Of a DNA stretch of 6,381 nt, positions 1-5,623 are shown piece by piece (within the stretch, counting starts at the first letter, position 1; the number at the start of each line of letters is the position of its first letter). Under the pieces are notes generated by a model. That model was not told the DNA's origin, searched no databases, and was given only the letters and a program-made list of their open reading frames with translations. The stretch is taken from NCBI GenBank assembly GCA_964492365.1, contig CAZBKA010000147.1, positions 1 through 6,381 of the forward strand. The letters are read 5' to 3'. The translations under genes and the position numbers were made by a program. The stretch comes from JAGLTN01 sp035403325 (lineage in GTDB: Bacteria; Planctomycetota; Phycisphaerae; Sedimentisphaerales; Anaerobacaceae).

Positions 1-52
1 TTTTAAGCTATTTTAAATGTTTCGTGCTATTTTTTGATAAAAATACGTTTAT

Positions 53-2004
53 ATGCTTTACATTTATTGCTTTTTGAAAGTTTTTAAGTTATTAAAAAGA
101 ACAGTTACTTTTGCAGATCTTCGTCTGAAAGATGCTGGTAAAAAAGTAGTTCTATCTGGATGGGTTCACTCTTATCGAAATCATGGAAACCTCGTTTTCA
201 TTGACTTGCGAGACAGAGAAGGACTCACACAATTAGTATTTAATCCTGAATTGCACCCGGAAGAACATAAAATAGGAAAAAGTGCACGCTGCGAATGGGT
301 AATAGGAATTCAGGGAGTTGTTCAGCCAAGATCTGACGGAATGACAAACCCTAAGCTCGCAACAGGTGAGATAGAAGTTGCTGTTGATAATATTGAGGTA
401 TTCAATATCTCAAGAACACCACCTTTTGAATTTGCAGAGGCTGAAAAAACAACTGAAGAGCTGAGACTTACAAACCGTTATATTGACCTCAGAAGACCTG
501 TGATGCAAAGTAAGCTGCATACACGTCATAAAGTCACAATGCTGGCGCGTCGCTTTTTTGATGAGATGGGTTTCTGGGAAATCGAAACCCCTATGCTTGC
601 CAAGAGCACTCCCGAAGGAGCAAGGGATTTTCTTGTACCAAGCAGGCTTGTAAAAAACAGCTTTTACGCCCTGCCGCAATCGCCGCNNNNNNNNNNAATA
701 TTTCCAGATTGTACGTTGGGTCCTCATCGCGGAAACAACGTACAATCTGGAAATATTTATCTATTCCGCAATCGCCGCAGTTGTTCAAACAGATACTTAT
801 GGTCAGCGGAATAGATAAATATTTCCAGATTGTACGTTGTTTCCGCGATGAGGACCCAAGAGCTGATCGCCAGGCGGAGTTTACTCAGATAGATGTCGAG
901 ATGAGTTTCGTTGACACCAATGATATTATCAGCGTACATGAAAAACTGATTGCTAAAATATGGAAAGAGATTCTAGGCGTTGACATTAAACTGCCGATTA
1001 GAAGAATGGTTTACAGCCAGGCAGTTCAGGATTACGGCATCGACAGACCTGATTTACGCTTCGATATGAAACTTAAAGATGTCTCAGACATAATGAAGGA
1101 TTCTACTTTTAAAGTATTCACCTCAACTATAGAAAAAGGTGGCGTTGTTAAGGGGCTTTGCACTCCTTCCTCTGACAAAGCTGGCAATTATATAGTAACC
1201 AGAAATTACATCGAAAAAACATTAACTACCTTCGTTGGCGACTATGACGCAAAGGGATTGGCATGGCTGAAAGTCTCTAATGAAGATGGCAAACTCACAT
1301 GCACCGGCAGTATCGCTAAATTCTTTACTCAGCAGCAGATTAGCAAACTGATTGAAACATTTAATGCAAAAGAAAATGATATATTGTTATTTGTCTCAGA
1401 CACAAGGAAAATCGCTGACAAGGCTCTCGCTCCGCTTCGATGCAGACTTGGTAGAGAACTTGGTCTCTACGAACCAAATACCTTCGAATTTGTCTGGGTA
1501 ACAGATTTCCCCTTGTTTGAATGGAACCAGGATGAGAAAAGATACGACTCGTTGCACCATCCGTTTACCGCACCCATAGAAGAACACCTCTGCAAAATTG
1601 ACACTGACCCTGCCAATATTATTTCACAGGCATACGACCTCGTAGTCAATGGTTCAGAAATGGGCGGCGGAAGTATCCGTATACATAACCCAAGAACACA
1701 GGAGAAAGTTTTTAAACTTCTGAATATTTCACAGGAACAGGCAAGGATGCAGTTCGGTTTCTTTCTTGATGCTCTCGAATATGGTGCACCCCCTCACGGC
1801 GGTATCGCTTTTGGTTTGGATAGAATGGTAATGCTTCTTACTGGTACTGAAAACATCAGGGACGTTATCGCTTTTCCAAAGACTCAGAAAGGCCAATGTC
1901 TCATGAGCAATGCACCAAGTGAAGTCGACACCAAACAACTTGACGAATTGAATCTCAAGACGAATAAAATTCTTGACCCTGTTGAAAAAAATAAAGAGCT
2001 TTAA
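53..2004 (+). CDS. aspS: Aspartyl-tRNA synthetase, bacterial type, interrupted by an assembly gap
   Basis: Charges tRNA with aspartate in the cytoplasm. Two in-frame pieces are visible, 53-686 and 779-2004. Joining them directly (dropping 687-778, 92 nt) gives a 619-residue protein, against about 590 for the family. Numbered on that joined protein: OB-fold anticodon-binding domain about 18-125; class II motif 1 about 166-180 (GFWEIETPML); the FYALPQSPQLFKQ signature across the join; motif 2 about 232-252 (FRDED, then EFTQIDVE); a GAD insertion of the bacterial subtype about 320-420; motif 3 at 553-560 (GIAFGLDR). His44 and Gly96 align with the non-discriminating determinants. The start is uncertain: ATG 53 adds about 12 residues before the usual LKRT-like N terminus, TTG 74 is the only other in-frame option, and neither has a Shine-Dalgarno. 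The gene ends in three tandem TAA codons (2002-2010). The break is almost certainly an assembly or library error, since an intact aspS is essential. Confidence 0.95.
687..696. other. Scaffold gap (10 N) inside aspS
   Basis: Ten undetermined bases, probably a nominal gap size. The 13 bases before it (674-686) are repeated exactly at 766-778, where the aspS coding sequence resumes with the expected Q-L-F-K-Q. The gap is therefore likely not missing sequence: the true locus appears to pass directly from 686 to 779. Confidence 0.97.
697..859. repeat. Nested inverted/direct repeat of aspS sequence, probable artefact
   Basis: The 54-nt segment 716-769 is the exact reverse complement of 806-859, with a 36-nt spacer. 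In addition 697-718 is a 22-nt direct copy of 818-839, and 697-717 pairs as an inverted repeat with 737-757. Read left to right, the sequence is a piece of forward aspS, then a switch to the opposite strand of the same region, then a switch back at the 13-nt repeat ccgcaatcgccgc. All copies are perfect and derive from the motif 2 region of the same gene. That is the pattern expected of strand-switching chimeras or a mis-resolved assembly path, not of an evolved repeat. It creates the apparent frameshift, since 92 is not a multiple of 3. Confidence 0.9.
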
Positions 2005-2031
2005 TAATAACTGACAGAAATCTGATCGCTT

Positions 2032-3666
2032 ATGCCAAAAACTATCAGTAAAATCTGGCACAGGATTTTAGTGTTTTTACACTTGTCGCCCCTTTCCCTG
2101 GCGGAAAAGTGCAGAATCACATTCGGCACAGCCGTAATATTAATGCTCAGCCTCGCGCTTCTTGTTCCATACATCTGGATGGGAAAGTTGACCACAAAAG
2201 CATATCTCGATGCCAGCAGAGCAAAGTCAGAATTGCTTTTTGAAAAGCATTTCAAGATGACTGACCCAACCGAGGGTACTCTTATACCTTTGAATAATAC
2301 CGGTGGAGAGGTCGATGCTAAAAATCCTGAGATAACATGGTTCAGGTTCACCAAAGATAATTCTCTGTCGCTTGAAAATTTACCGAAACATCAAAGAAGA
2401 ATGATCGAGTCGCTCAAGGACAATATGGATCGCGATGAGGGACTCCTCATAACACAAAAAGACAAAACATTAACAAGCAATTATGTAAGAATATTCAGAA
2501 CAAACGAAAATTGTATCAGCTGTCACAACGCACGAGGCACAGCCAGTGAGTTTTCCCTCAACGAGCCTATCGGTGCTGTAGTCGTCAGCAGACATGCAAA
2601 TGAACTCACCAAAACAGCGATCATGAACAGGGTTTGGATAATTGCTGCCGGGCTTATCGGAGGTGCCGGTGCCATCATTGCATTTTACATGATAACCCAG
2701 CGCGTGATACTAAAGCCTATCCGTCAGCTCAGAGCTTTGGCAAATAATGTGGCCGAGGGAAACCTTGATGTCAGAAGTGCAATTAAAACTCGTGACGAAT
2801 ATGAGAAACTTTCGGATGCTTTCAACCACATGCTTGACGGTCTCCAGGCTGCACAGCAAAAACAGCGCGACACAAATCAACAGCTTGACAAAAAAATAGT
2901 TGAGCTTTCCGAAAGAAATATTGAACTGTTTAAAGCCAATAAGCTCAAAAGCGAATTTCTTGCTAATATTTCTCACGAGTTCAAAACACCTTTAAATGCA
3001 ATACTTGGTTTTGCGCAAATACTTCGTGAAAAACCGGGGACACTCAAAGAGGAAAAGGGACAACGCTACGCAGAAAATATCATCACAGGAGGCAAAAGAC
3101 TTCTGAACATGATAAATGATCTGCTCGACCTGGCAAAAACCGAAGCTGGAAAAATGAAGCTCCATATCGAGCAATTTGATCTGCAGACTTTATGCAAATC
3201 TTCCCTGGCAGAATTTTCGCCAATGACAAAAGAAAAAAAAATAAAAACCAGGCTTGTAATTGATGATACATTACCTACGCTGGTCACTGACGCCGGAAAA
3301 GTACAACAAATATTGTACAACTTTCTCAGCAATGCAATTAAATTTACTGAGGAATCTGGACGGATTGAAATTAAAGTAAACATGGCAAAAGAAAAAGTCG
3401 TTAGAATTTCAGTCACCGACAACGGATGCGGCATTTCACCTGCCGACCAGAAAGTTATATTTGAAAAATTCAGACAGGCTGACGGCTCCTTAACACGCCA
3501 ATCAACTGGCAGCGGACTCGGTCTCGCAATAAGTAGGGAATTAGCTGCAATGCTCGCAGGAGAAATAGGAATCCAAAGCGAACCAGAAAAAGGTTCAACT
3601 TTCTGGCTTGAAATACCAACAACACTTACCTCCGAACAGGAAAAAGATAATACTCAAAAAGCTTAA
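2032..3666 (+). CDS. Membrane histidine kinase with periplasmic haem-c (Tll0287/DUF3365-like) sensor, HAMP, HisKA, HATPase
   Basis: Predicted inner-membrane sensor kinase of 544 residues. Layout: cytoplasmic N terminus; TM1 about 29-50; extracytoplasmic domain about 51-200 with a single haem c attachment motif C161-I-S-C164-H165; TM2 about 201-223; HAMP about 222-275; short coiled-coil linker about 276-305; HisKA with phospho-acceptor His315 in SHEFKTP; N-box with Asn430 and Asn434; G1 box DNGCG at 463-467; F-box 477-480; G2 box GSGLG at 493-497; and the typical GSTFWLEIP end. All catalytic boxes are intact. The sensor resembles the Tll0287-like/DUF3365 family, which binds haem and is thought to sense redox state or gaseous ligands. 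There is no receiver domain or neighbouring response regulator, so the partner is elsewhere. ATG 2032 lies 27 nt after the aspS stop, with no clear Shine-Dalgarno, and the N terminus before TM1 is plausible. Probably co-transcribed with aspS and the SdpI-like gene. Confidence 0.93.
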   Translation: MPKTISKIWHRILVFLHLSPLSLAEKCRITFGTAVILMLSLALLVPYIWMGKLTTKAYLDASRAKSELLFEKHFKMTDPTEGTLIPLNNTGGEVDAKNPEITWFRFTKDNSLSLENLPKHQRRMIESLKDNMDRDEGLLITQKDKTLTSNYVRIFRTNENCISCHNARGTASEFSLNEPIGAVVVSRHANELTKTAIMNRVWIIAAGLIGGAGAIIAFYMITQRVILKPIRQLRALANNVAEGNLDVRSAIKTRDEYEKLSDAFNHMLDGLQAAQQKQRDTNQQLDKKIVELSERNIELFKANKLKSEFLANISHEFKTPLNAILGFAQILREKPGTLKEEKGQRYAENIITGGKRLLNMINDLLDLAKTEAGKMKLHIEQFDLQTLCKSSLAEFSPMTKEKKIKTRLVIDDTLPTLVTDAGKVQQILYNFLSNAIKFTEESGRIEIKVNMAKEKVVRISVTDNGCGISPADQKVIFEKFRQADGSLTRQSTGSGLGLAISRELAAMLAGEIGIQSEPEKGSTFWLEIPTTLTSEQEKDNTQKA

Positions 3667-3686
3667 ATTATTCAGAGGATTTTAAT

Positions 3687-4016
3687 ATGGGAGTAGACGC
3701 CTTTACATTACTGATAACAGGGTCTGTTTTTATCATCATTTCGATTCCAATGCTTTTTAACAAAATCGGGCCTAACTACTTTTACGGCTTCAGAAATAAA
3801 AAAACTCTCAGCAACAAAGAGATATGGTATAAAGCCAACCGCTTTATGGCAAAATGCCTTATCATCGCCGGTGCTGTAATTTTAACAACTGGCATATTAC
3901 TAACATTTATAAAAACCGCAGCATGTATATGCACCGGAGTAATTACTATTTTGACGATAATAATCCCAACTTCAATAGCTGTTATAATGTCAATGATGTA
4001 TCTAAAGAAACTATAA
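3687..4016 (+). CDS. Small SdpI-family integral membrane protein
   Basis: Membrane protein of 109 residues with three predicted helices, about 5-23, 56-75 and 78-104. Between the first two lies the signature of the SdpI/YfhL family: IGPNYFYGFRNKKTLSN followed by KEIWYKANRFMAK (about 27-56). In Bacillus subtilis, SdpI is the immunity and signalling receptor for the SdpC toxin. Most distant relatives, including short ones like this that keep only the C-terminal core, have no tested function, so immunity should not be assumed. ATG 3687 follows an AGAGGA ribosome binding site (3674-3679) at 7-nt spacing and lies 20 nt after the kinase stop, suggesting one transcript. No SdpABC toxin genes or SdpR-type repressor are present in the window. 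Confidence 0.8.
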   Translation: MGVDAFTLLITGSVFIIISIPMLFNKIGPNYFYGFRNKKTLSNKEIWYKANRFMAKCLIIAGAVILTTGILLTFIKTAACICTGVITILTIIIPTSIAVIMSMMYLKKL

Positions 4017-4176
4017 ATCAGGCTTTTTACGGAAAATAACAAAATATAACGGTTTTTGGGCACAAATAAATGATGTAAAATTGGTTGTTTCTGAGTTTTT
4101 GGACATTAGAGGATCTTTGATTTCGAGGAGTGAATTCAAGGTGATATTTCTTGCCCAACAGGGATTTCAAGAGTAA

Positions 4177-4185
4177 TGGTATTAT
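4177..4185 (+). promoter_or_regulatory. Candidate extended -10 promoter (TGGTATTAT)
   Basis: TG-N followed by TATTAT matches an extended -10 element (5 of 6 bases of TATAAT). The best -35-like element, TTGCCC at 4151-4156, is too far upstream at 23 nt, so recognition would depend on the TG motif. It would start transcription near 4192 and give a leader of about 80 nt to the zinc-ribbon cluster. It competes with the downstream candidate; sequence alone does not decide between them. Confidence 0.3.
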
Positions 4186-4209
4186 ATCTCCAAAAAGGAG
4201 TAAAAGCTC

Positions 4210-4237
4210 TTGACTTTAGCTAAATTCGGGATATCTT
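4210..4237 (+). promoter_or_regulatory. Candidate sigma70-type promoter upstream of zinc-ribbon cluster
   Basis: TTGACT at 4210-4215 matches 5 of 6 of the -35 consensus. It is followed after 16 nt by TATCTT at 4232-4237, matching 4 of 6 of the -10. Transcription would start near 4244, leaving a leader of about 29 nt with the AAGGAG site just ahead of the GTG start at 4273. Confidence 0.4.
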
Positions 4238-4260
4238 TTATTTAACTACAATGTTTAAAA

Positions 4261-4266
4261 AAGGAG
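4261..4266 (+). promoter_or_regulatory. Shine-Dalgarno AAGGAG that decides the GTG start
   Basis: AAGGAG lies 6 nt before GTG 4273 but only 1 nt before the out-of-frame ATG 4268. The spacing favours the GTG, which also opens directly onto the conserved MYCQNCG zinc-ribbon start. The ATG would encode only 24 codons ending at 4342. Confidence 0.75.
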
Positions 4267-4272
4267 CATGAA

Positions 4273-4635
4273 GTGTACTGTCAAAATTGCGGAACCCAGA
4301 ATGACAATAATAATTTTCGATGTACTAATTGCAATTCAATAATTCAGGTATTGGATATACCGGTGCCACCACCCATAGACGATAACGCGTCAATTCGAAT
4401 GATACTTCCTGTGGGCAGGTCTGTTTGGGCGATCATTGCCGGCTACCTTGGCTTGTTCAGTCTGCTGCTGATCCCCGCTCCATTGGCATTAGTAACAGGT
4501 ATCATTGCTGTGAAAGATATCCGAAAACATCCACAAAGACACGGTATGGGCAGAGCGATCTTTGCTATTATCGTGGGAACCTTTTTTACAGTTATTCTTA
4601 TCATATTCACTCTTGTCCTATTGCCTAATTACTAA
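4273..4635 (+). CDS. Zinc-ribbon plus DUF4190-like membrane protein
   Basis: A 120-residue protein with an N-terminal zinc ribbon: Cys3-x2-Cys6 and Cys17-x2-Cys20, in MYCQNCGTQN and RCTNCN. A proline-rich linker (about 28-36) leads to a membrane region resembling DUF4190: a long hydrophobic stretch about 51-81 that could form a hairpin, a polar KDIRKHPQRHGMGR loop (about 81-94) and a final helix about 95-117. The 'alanine-rich helix, GIIAVKDI, loop, GMGRAIFAI' order is typical of DUF4190. The biochemical role is unknown; zinc binding and membrane location are inferred. The start is GTG, chosen by the AAGGAG at 6 nt. It is the first gene of a probable operon, 17 nt before the next gene, whose zinc ribbon has the same layout. 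DUF4190 is a judgement from pattern; other small zinc-ribbon membrane families are possible. Confidence 0.72.
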   Translation: MYCQNCGTQNDNNNFRCTNCNSIIQVLDIPVPPPIDDNASIRMILPVGRSVWAIIAGYLGLFSLLLIPAPLALVTGIIAVKDIRKHPQRHGMGRAIFAIIVGTFFTVILIIFTLVLLPNY

Positions 4636-4652
4636 AATGAAAGGGTTGTTAA

Positions 4653-5045
4653 ATGTACTGTAGAGATTGCGGAACAGAAAATGAGGCCAACACCTGCAAA
4701 TGTGTAAATTGCGGAAAGGTTATGGTCCCTATAGTAGATACCTGCCAAAAGGGCGATTGGCAAAAAGTTCCTTCAAGACTGATTCCGGCAATACTTGCAA
4801 CTCTTTTTTGCTGTATGCCTTTTGGTATCGTTGCCATTGTTTATGCTGCGCAGGCAAACGGTAAGCTTACGGGGGGAAATTATCAGGGAGCGATGGAGGA
4901 CCGTAAGAAAGCAACAATGTGGTGCTGGATAGCATTTGGGCTTGGTCTTATTCCAGCGATCTATTGGGCAGCTTTGTTTTTCTATGGTTTTTTTGGAACT
5001 ACAGTAGGTCAGTTTGATGGACAATCACCGATTGGAAGTTTTTAA
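4653..5045 (+). CDS. Zinc-ribbon plus CD225/dispanin-domain membrane protein
   Basis: A 130-residue protein. The N-terminal zinc ribbon MYCRDCGTEN...CVNCG has Cys3, Cys6, Cys17 and Cys20 (plus an extra Cys15). After a short linker comes a CD225/dispanin domain: TM1 about 43-66 with the characteristic double cysteine Cys53-Cys54 before M-P-F-G; the conserved polar loop AQANGKLTGGNYQGAMEDRKKA about 66-87 (KL.GDY.GA-like core); and TM2 about 88-113. This is the domain of animal IFITM proteins, widespread in bacteria without a tested role. The weak ribosome binding site AAAGGG (4640-4645) lies 7 nt before ATG 4653. The first seven codons closely match those of the upstream gene, showing related heads on different membrane domains. 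The last 29 nt overlap the next gene. Confidence 0.86.
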   Translation: MYCRDCGTENEANTCKCVNCGKVMVPIVDTCQKGDWQKVPSRLIPAILATLFCCMPFGIVAIVYAAQANGKLTGGNYQGAMEDRKKATMWCWIAFGLGLIPAIYWAALFFYGFFGTTVGQFDGQSPIGSF

Positions 5046-5427
5046 ATATATATTTTTGTTCGTAGTTGGGATAATCTTGGTCGTTGTGCTTTATAGATTT
5101 GATCCTGCTTCTTCAAATATTTTTCCACCCTGCCCTTTTCACAAGTTGACAGGATTTTACTGCCCCGGCTGTGGTTCGTTGCGTGCGATAAACAGGCTAT
5201 TGCATGGCCGATTTCTTGAGGCTCTCGGCTTAAATCCACTGATGATCATTACTTTACCTTTTTTAGTCTATGGCTTAGTTGCACAATTTTGCTATTCAGT
5301 ATTTTCTTATAAAATTGCGATGCCTTTCATTAAGGCCGTATGGATATGGGGAATGCTATCGATAATTATTTTATATTGGGTCGCGAGAAATATTGATGTT
5401 TATCCGTTTAACACACTTAGGCCTTAA
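5017..5427 (+). CDS. DUF2752 family membrane protein
   Basis: A 136-residue membrane protein of unknown function. The DUF2752 signature is clear: P-P-C39-P-F-H, then G-F-Y-C49-P-G-C52-G-S-L-R-A, followed by the 'NRLLHGRFLEALGLNPL' helix start and a C-terminal 'ARN' near 123-125. Predicted helices lie at about 9-26, 73-95 and 107-123. The three conserved cysteines suggest metal or redox chemistry at the membrane, but none has been shown to my knowledge. ATG 5017 is preferred over the adjacent TTG 5014. Either lies inside the end of the CD225 gene (29-nt overlap from 5017), with only a weak AGG ahead, so translation is probably coupled. DUF2752 genes are often seen beside CD225 or other small membrane genes in bacteria (recalled, not checked), which fits a functional link. 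Confidence 0.9.
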   Translation: MDNHRLEVFKYIFLFVVGIILVVVLYRFDPASSNIFPPCPFHKLTGFYCPGCGSLRAINRLLHGRFLEALGLNPLMIITLPFLVYGLVAQFCYSVFSYKIAMPFIKAVWIWGMLSIIILYWVARNIDVYPFNTLRP

Positions 5428-5449
5428 GACATCTTTAAATTGTTTTTAC

Positions 5450-5477
5450 TTGCTTTTTATAGATTTAACAATATAAT
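5450..5477 (+). promoter_or_regulatory. Probable sigma70-type promoter of the secreted repeat protein
   Basis: A perfect TATAAT at 5472-5477 lies 16 nt after TTGCTT (5450-5455), which keeps only the TTG of the -35 consensus. It is the best promoter-like match in the window, set in AT-rich sequence between genes and oriented toward the secreted protein gene. Confidence 0.5.
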
Positions 5478-5609
5478 ACAACCAGTTTTATGGTTTTTAT
5501 CAGTAAAAAAGGAGAGAAAAGAGAGAACGAAGAGGTTATTCAATTCTTATATTTCTCCAGAAATTAGTTTGTCATTTGCACAAAAAAGAGGCATTTAATA
5601 ACTTTTTTT

Positions 5610-5615
5610 AAGGAG
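5610..5615 (+). promoter_or_regulatory. Ribosome binding site AAGGAG for the secreted repeat protein
   Basis: AAGGAG with 8-nt spacing to ATG 5624. A second AGGAG (5617-5621) is only 2 nt from the ATG and so too close. The strong site together with the signal peptide fixes the start. Confidence 0.85.
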
Positions 5616-5623
5616 TAGGAGTA

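Larger units (their letters stand above)
4017..4272. other. 256-nt intergenic region between the kinase unit and the zinc-ribbon cluster
   Basis: AT-rich, with no convincing gene. The stretch about 4018-4173 is open on the + strand (no ATG; ends in TAA at 4171-4173 region), and one reverse frame is also open for about 45 codons. Neither has a good start with a ribosome binding site, nor any family I recognise. A weak CCC-aaca-GGG hairpin lies at about 4154-4163. The right-hand part holds two candidate promoters and two A-rich GGAG motifs (4192-4200 and 4256-4266); only the second is placed to serve the next gene. No strong terminator is seen after the SdpI-like gene. Confidence 0.5.
5428..5623. 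other. 196-nt intergenic region with promoter and long leader
   Basis: No gene is seen. The first 30 nt carry only a weak AU-rich inverted repeat (about 5424-5438) before a T-run, not a convincing terminator. A promoter candidate is at 5450-5477. The predicted leader (about 5484-5623, 140 nt) contains a purine-rich run 5505-5535 with AAAAAAGGAG but no start codon placed to use it, and a short palindrome TTTCT-CC-AGAAA at about 5551-5562. Confidence 0.5.

Noticed and set aside
1..52. Promoter or upstream gene end before aspS
   Set aside because: The 52 nt are AT-rich with several weak -10-like strings and no pair at acceptable spacing that I can support.
709..778. Apparent separate start of a second aspS-like gene at ATG 709
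   Set aside because: This ATG lies in the inverted artefact copy. The residues it encodes before PQSPQLFKQ are not AspRS sequence.
716..859. The 54-nt inverted repeat as a terminator, attenuator or IS end
   Set aside because: Both arms are exact coding sequence of AspRS motif 2, adjacent to an N gap. An assembly or library error explains all of it.
1396..2354. Reverse-strand open frames opposite aspS and the kinase
   Set aside because: They lie wholly opposite strongly conserved coding sequence, lack ribosome binding sites and resemble no family.
3687..4016. Toxin immunity (Sdp) system
   Set aside because: Only a short SdpI-like core is present. There are no SdpA, SdpB or SdpC genes and no SdpR repressor in the window.
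4210..4245. 11-codon leader peptide from TTG 4210 with AAGGAG at 4195-4200
   Set aside because: TTG start, very short, no regulatory codon run, and it overlaps the better -35 candidate.
5424..5445. Terminator after the DUF2752 gene
   Set aside because: The inverted repeat is only about five A/U-rich pairs with a G-U wobble; too weak to call despite the T-run.
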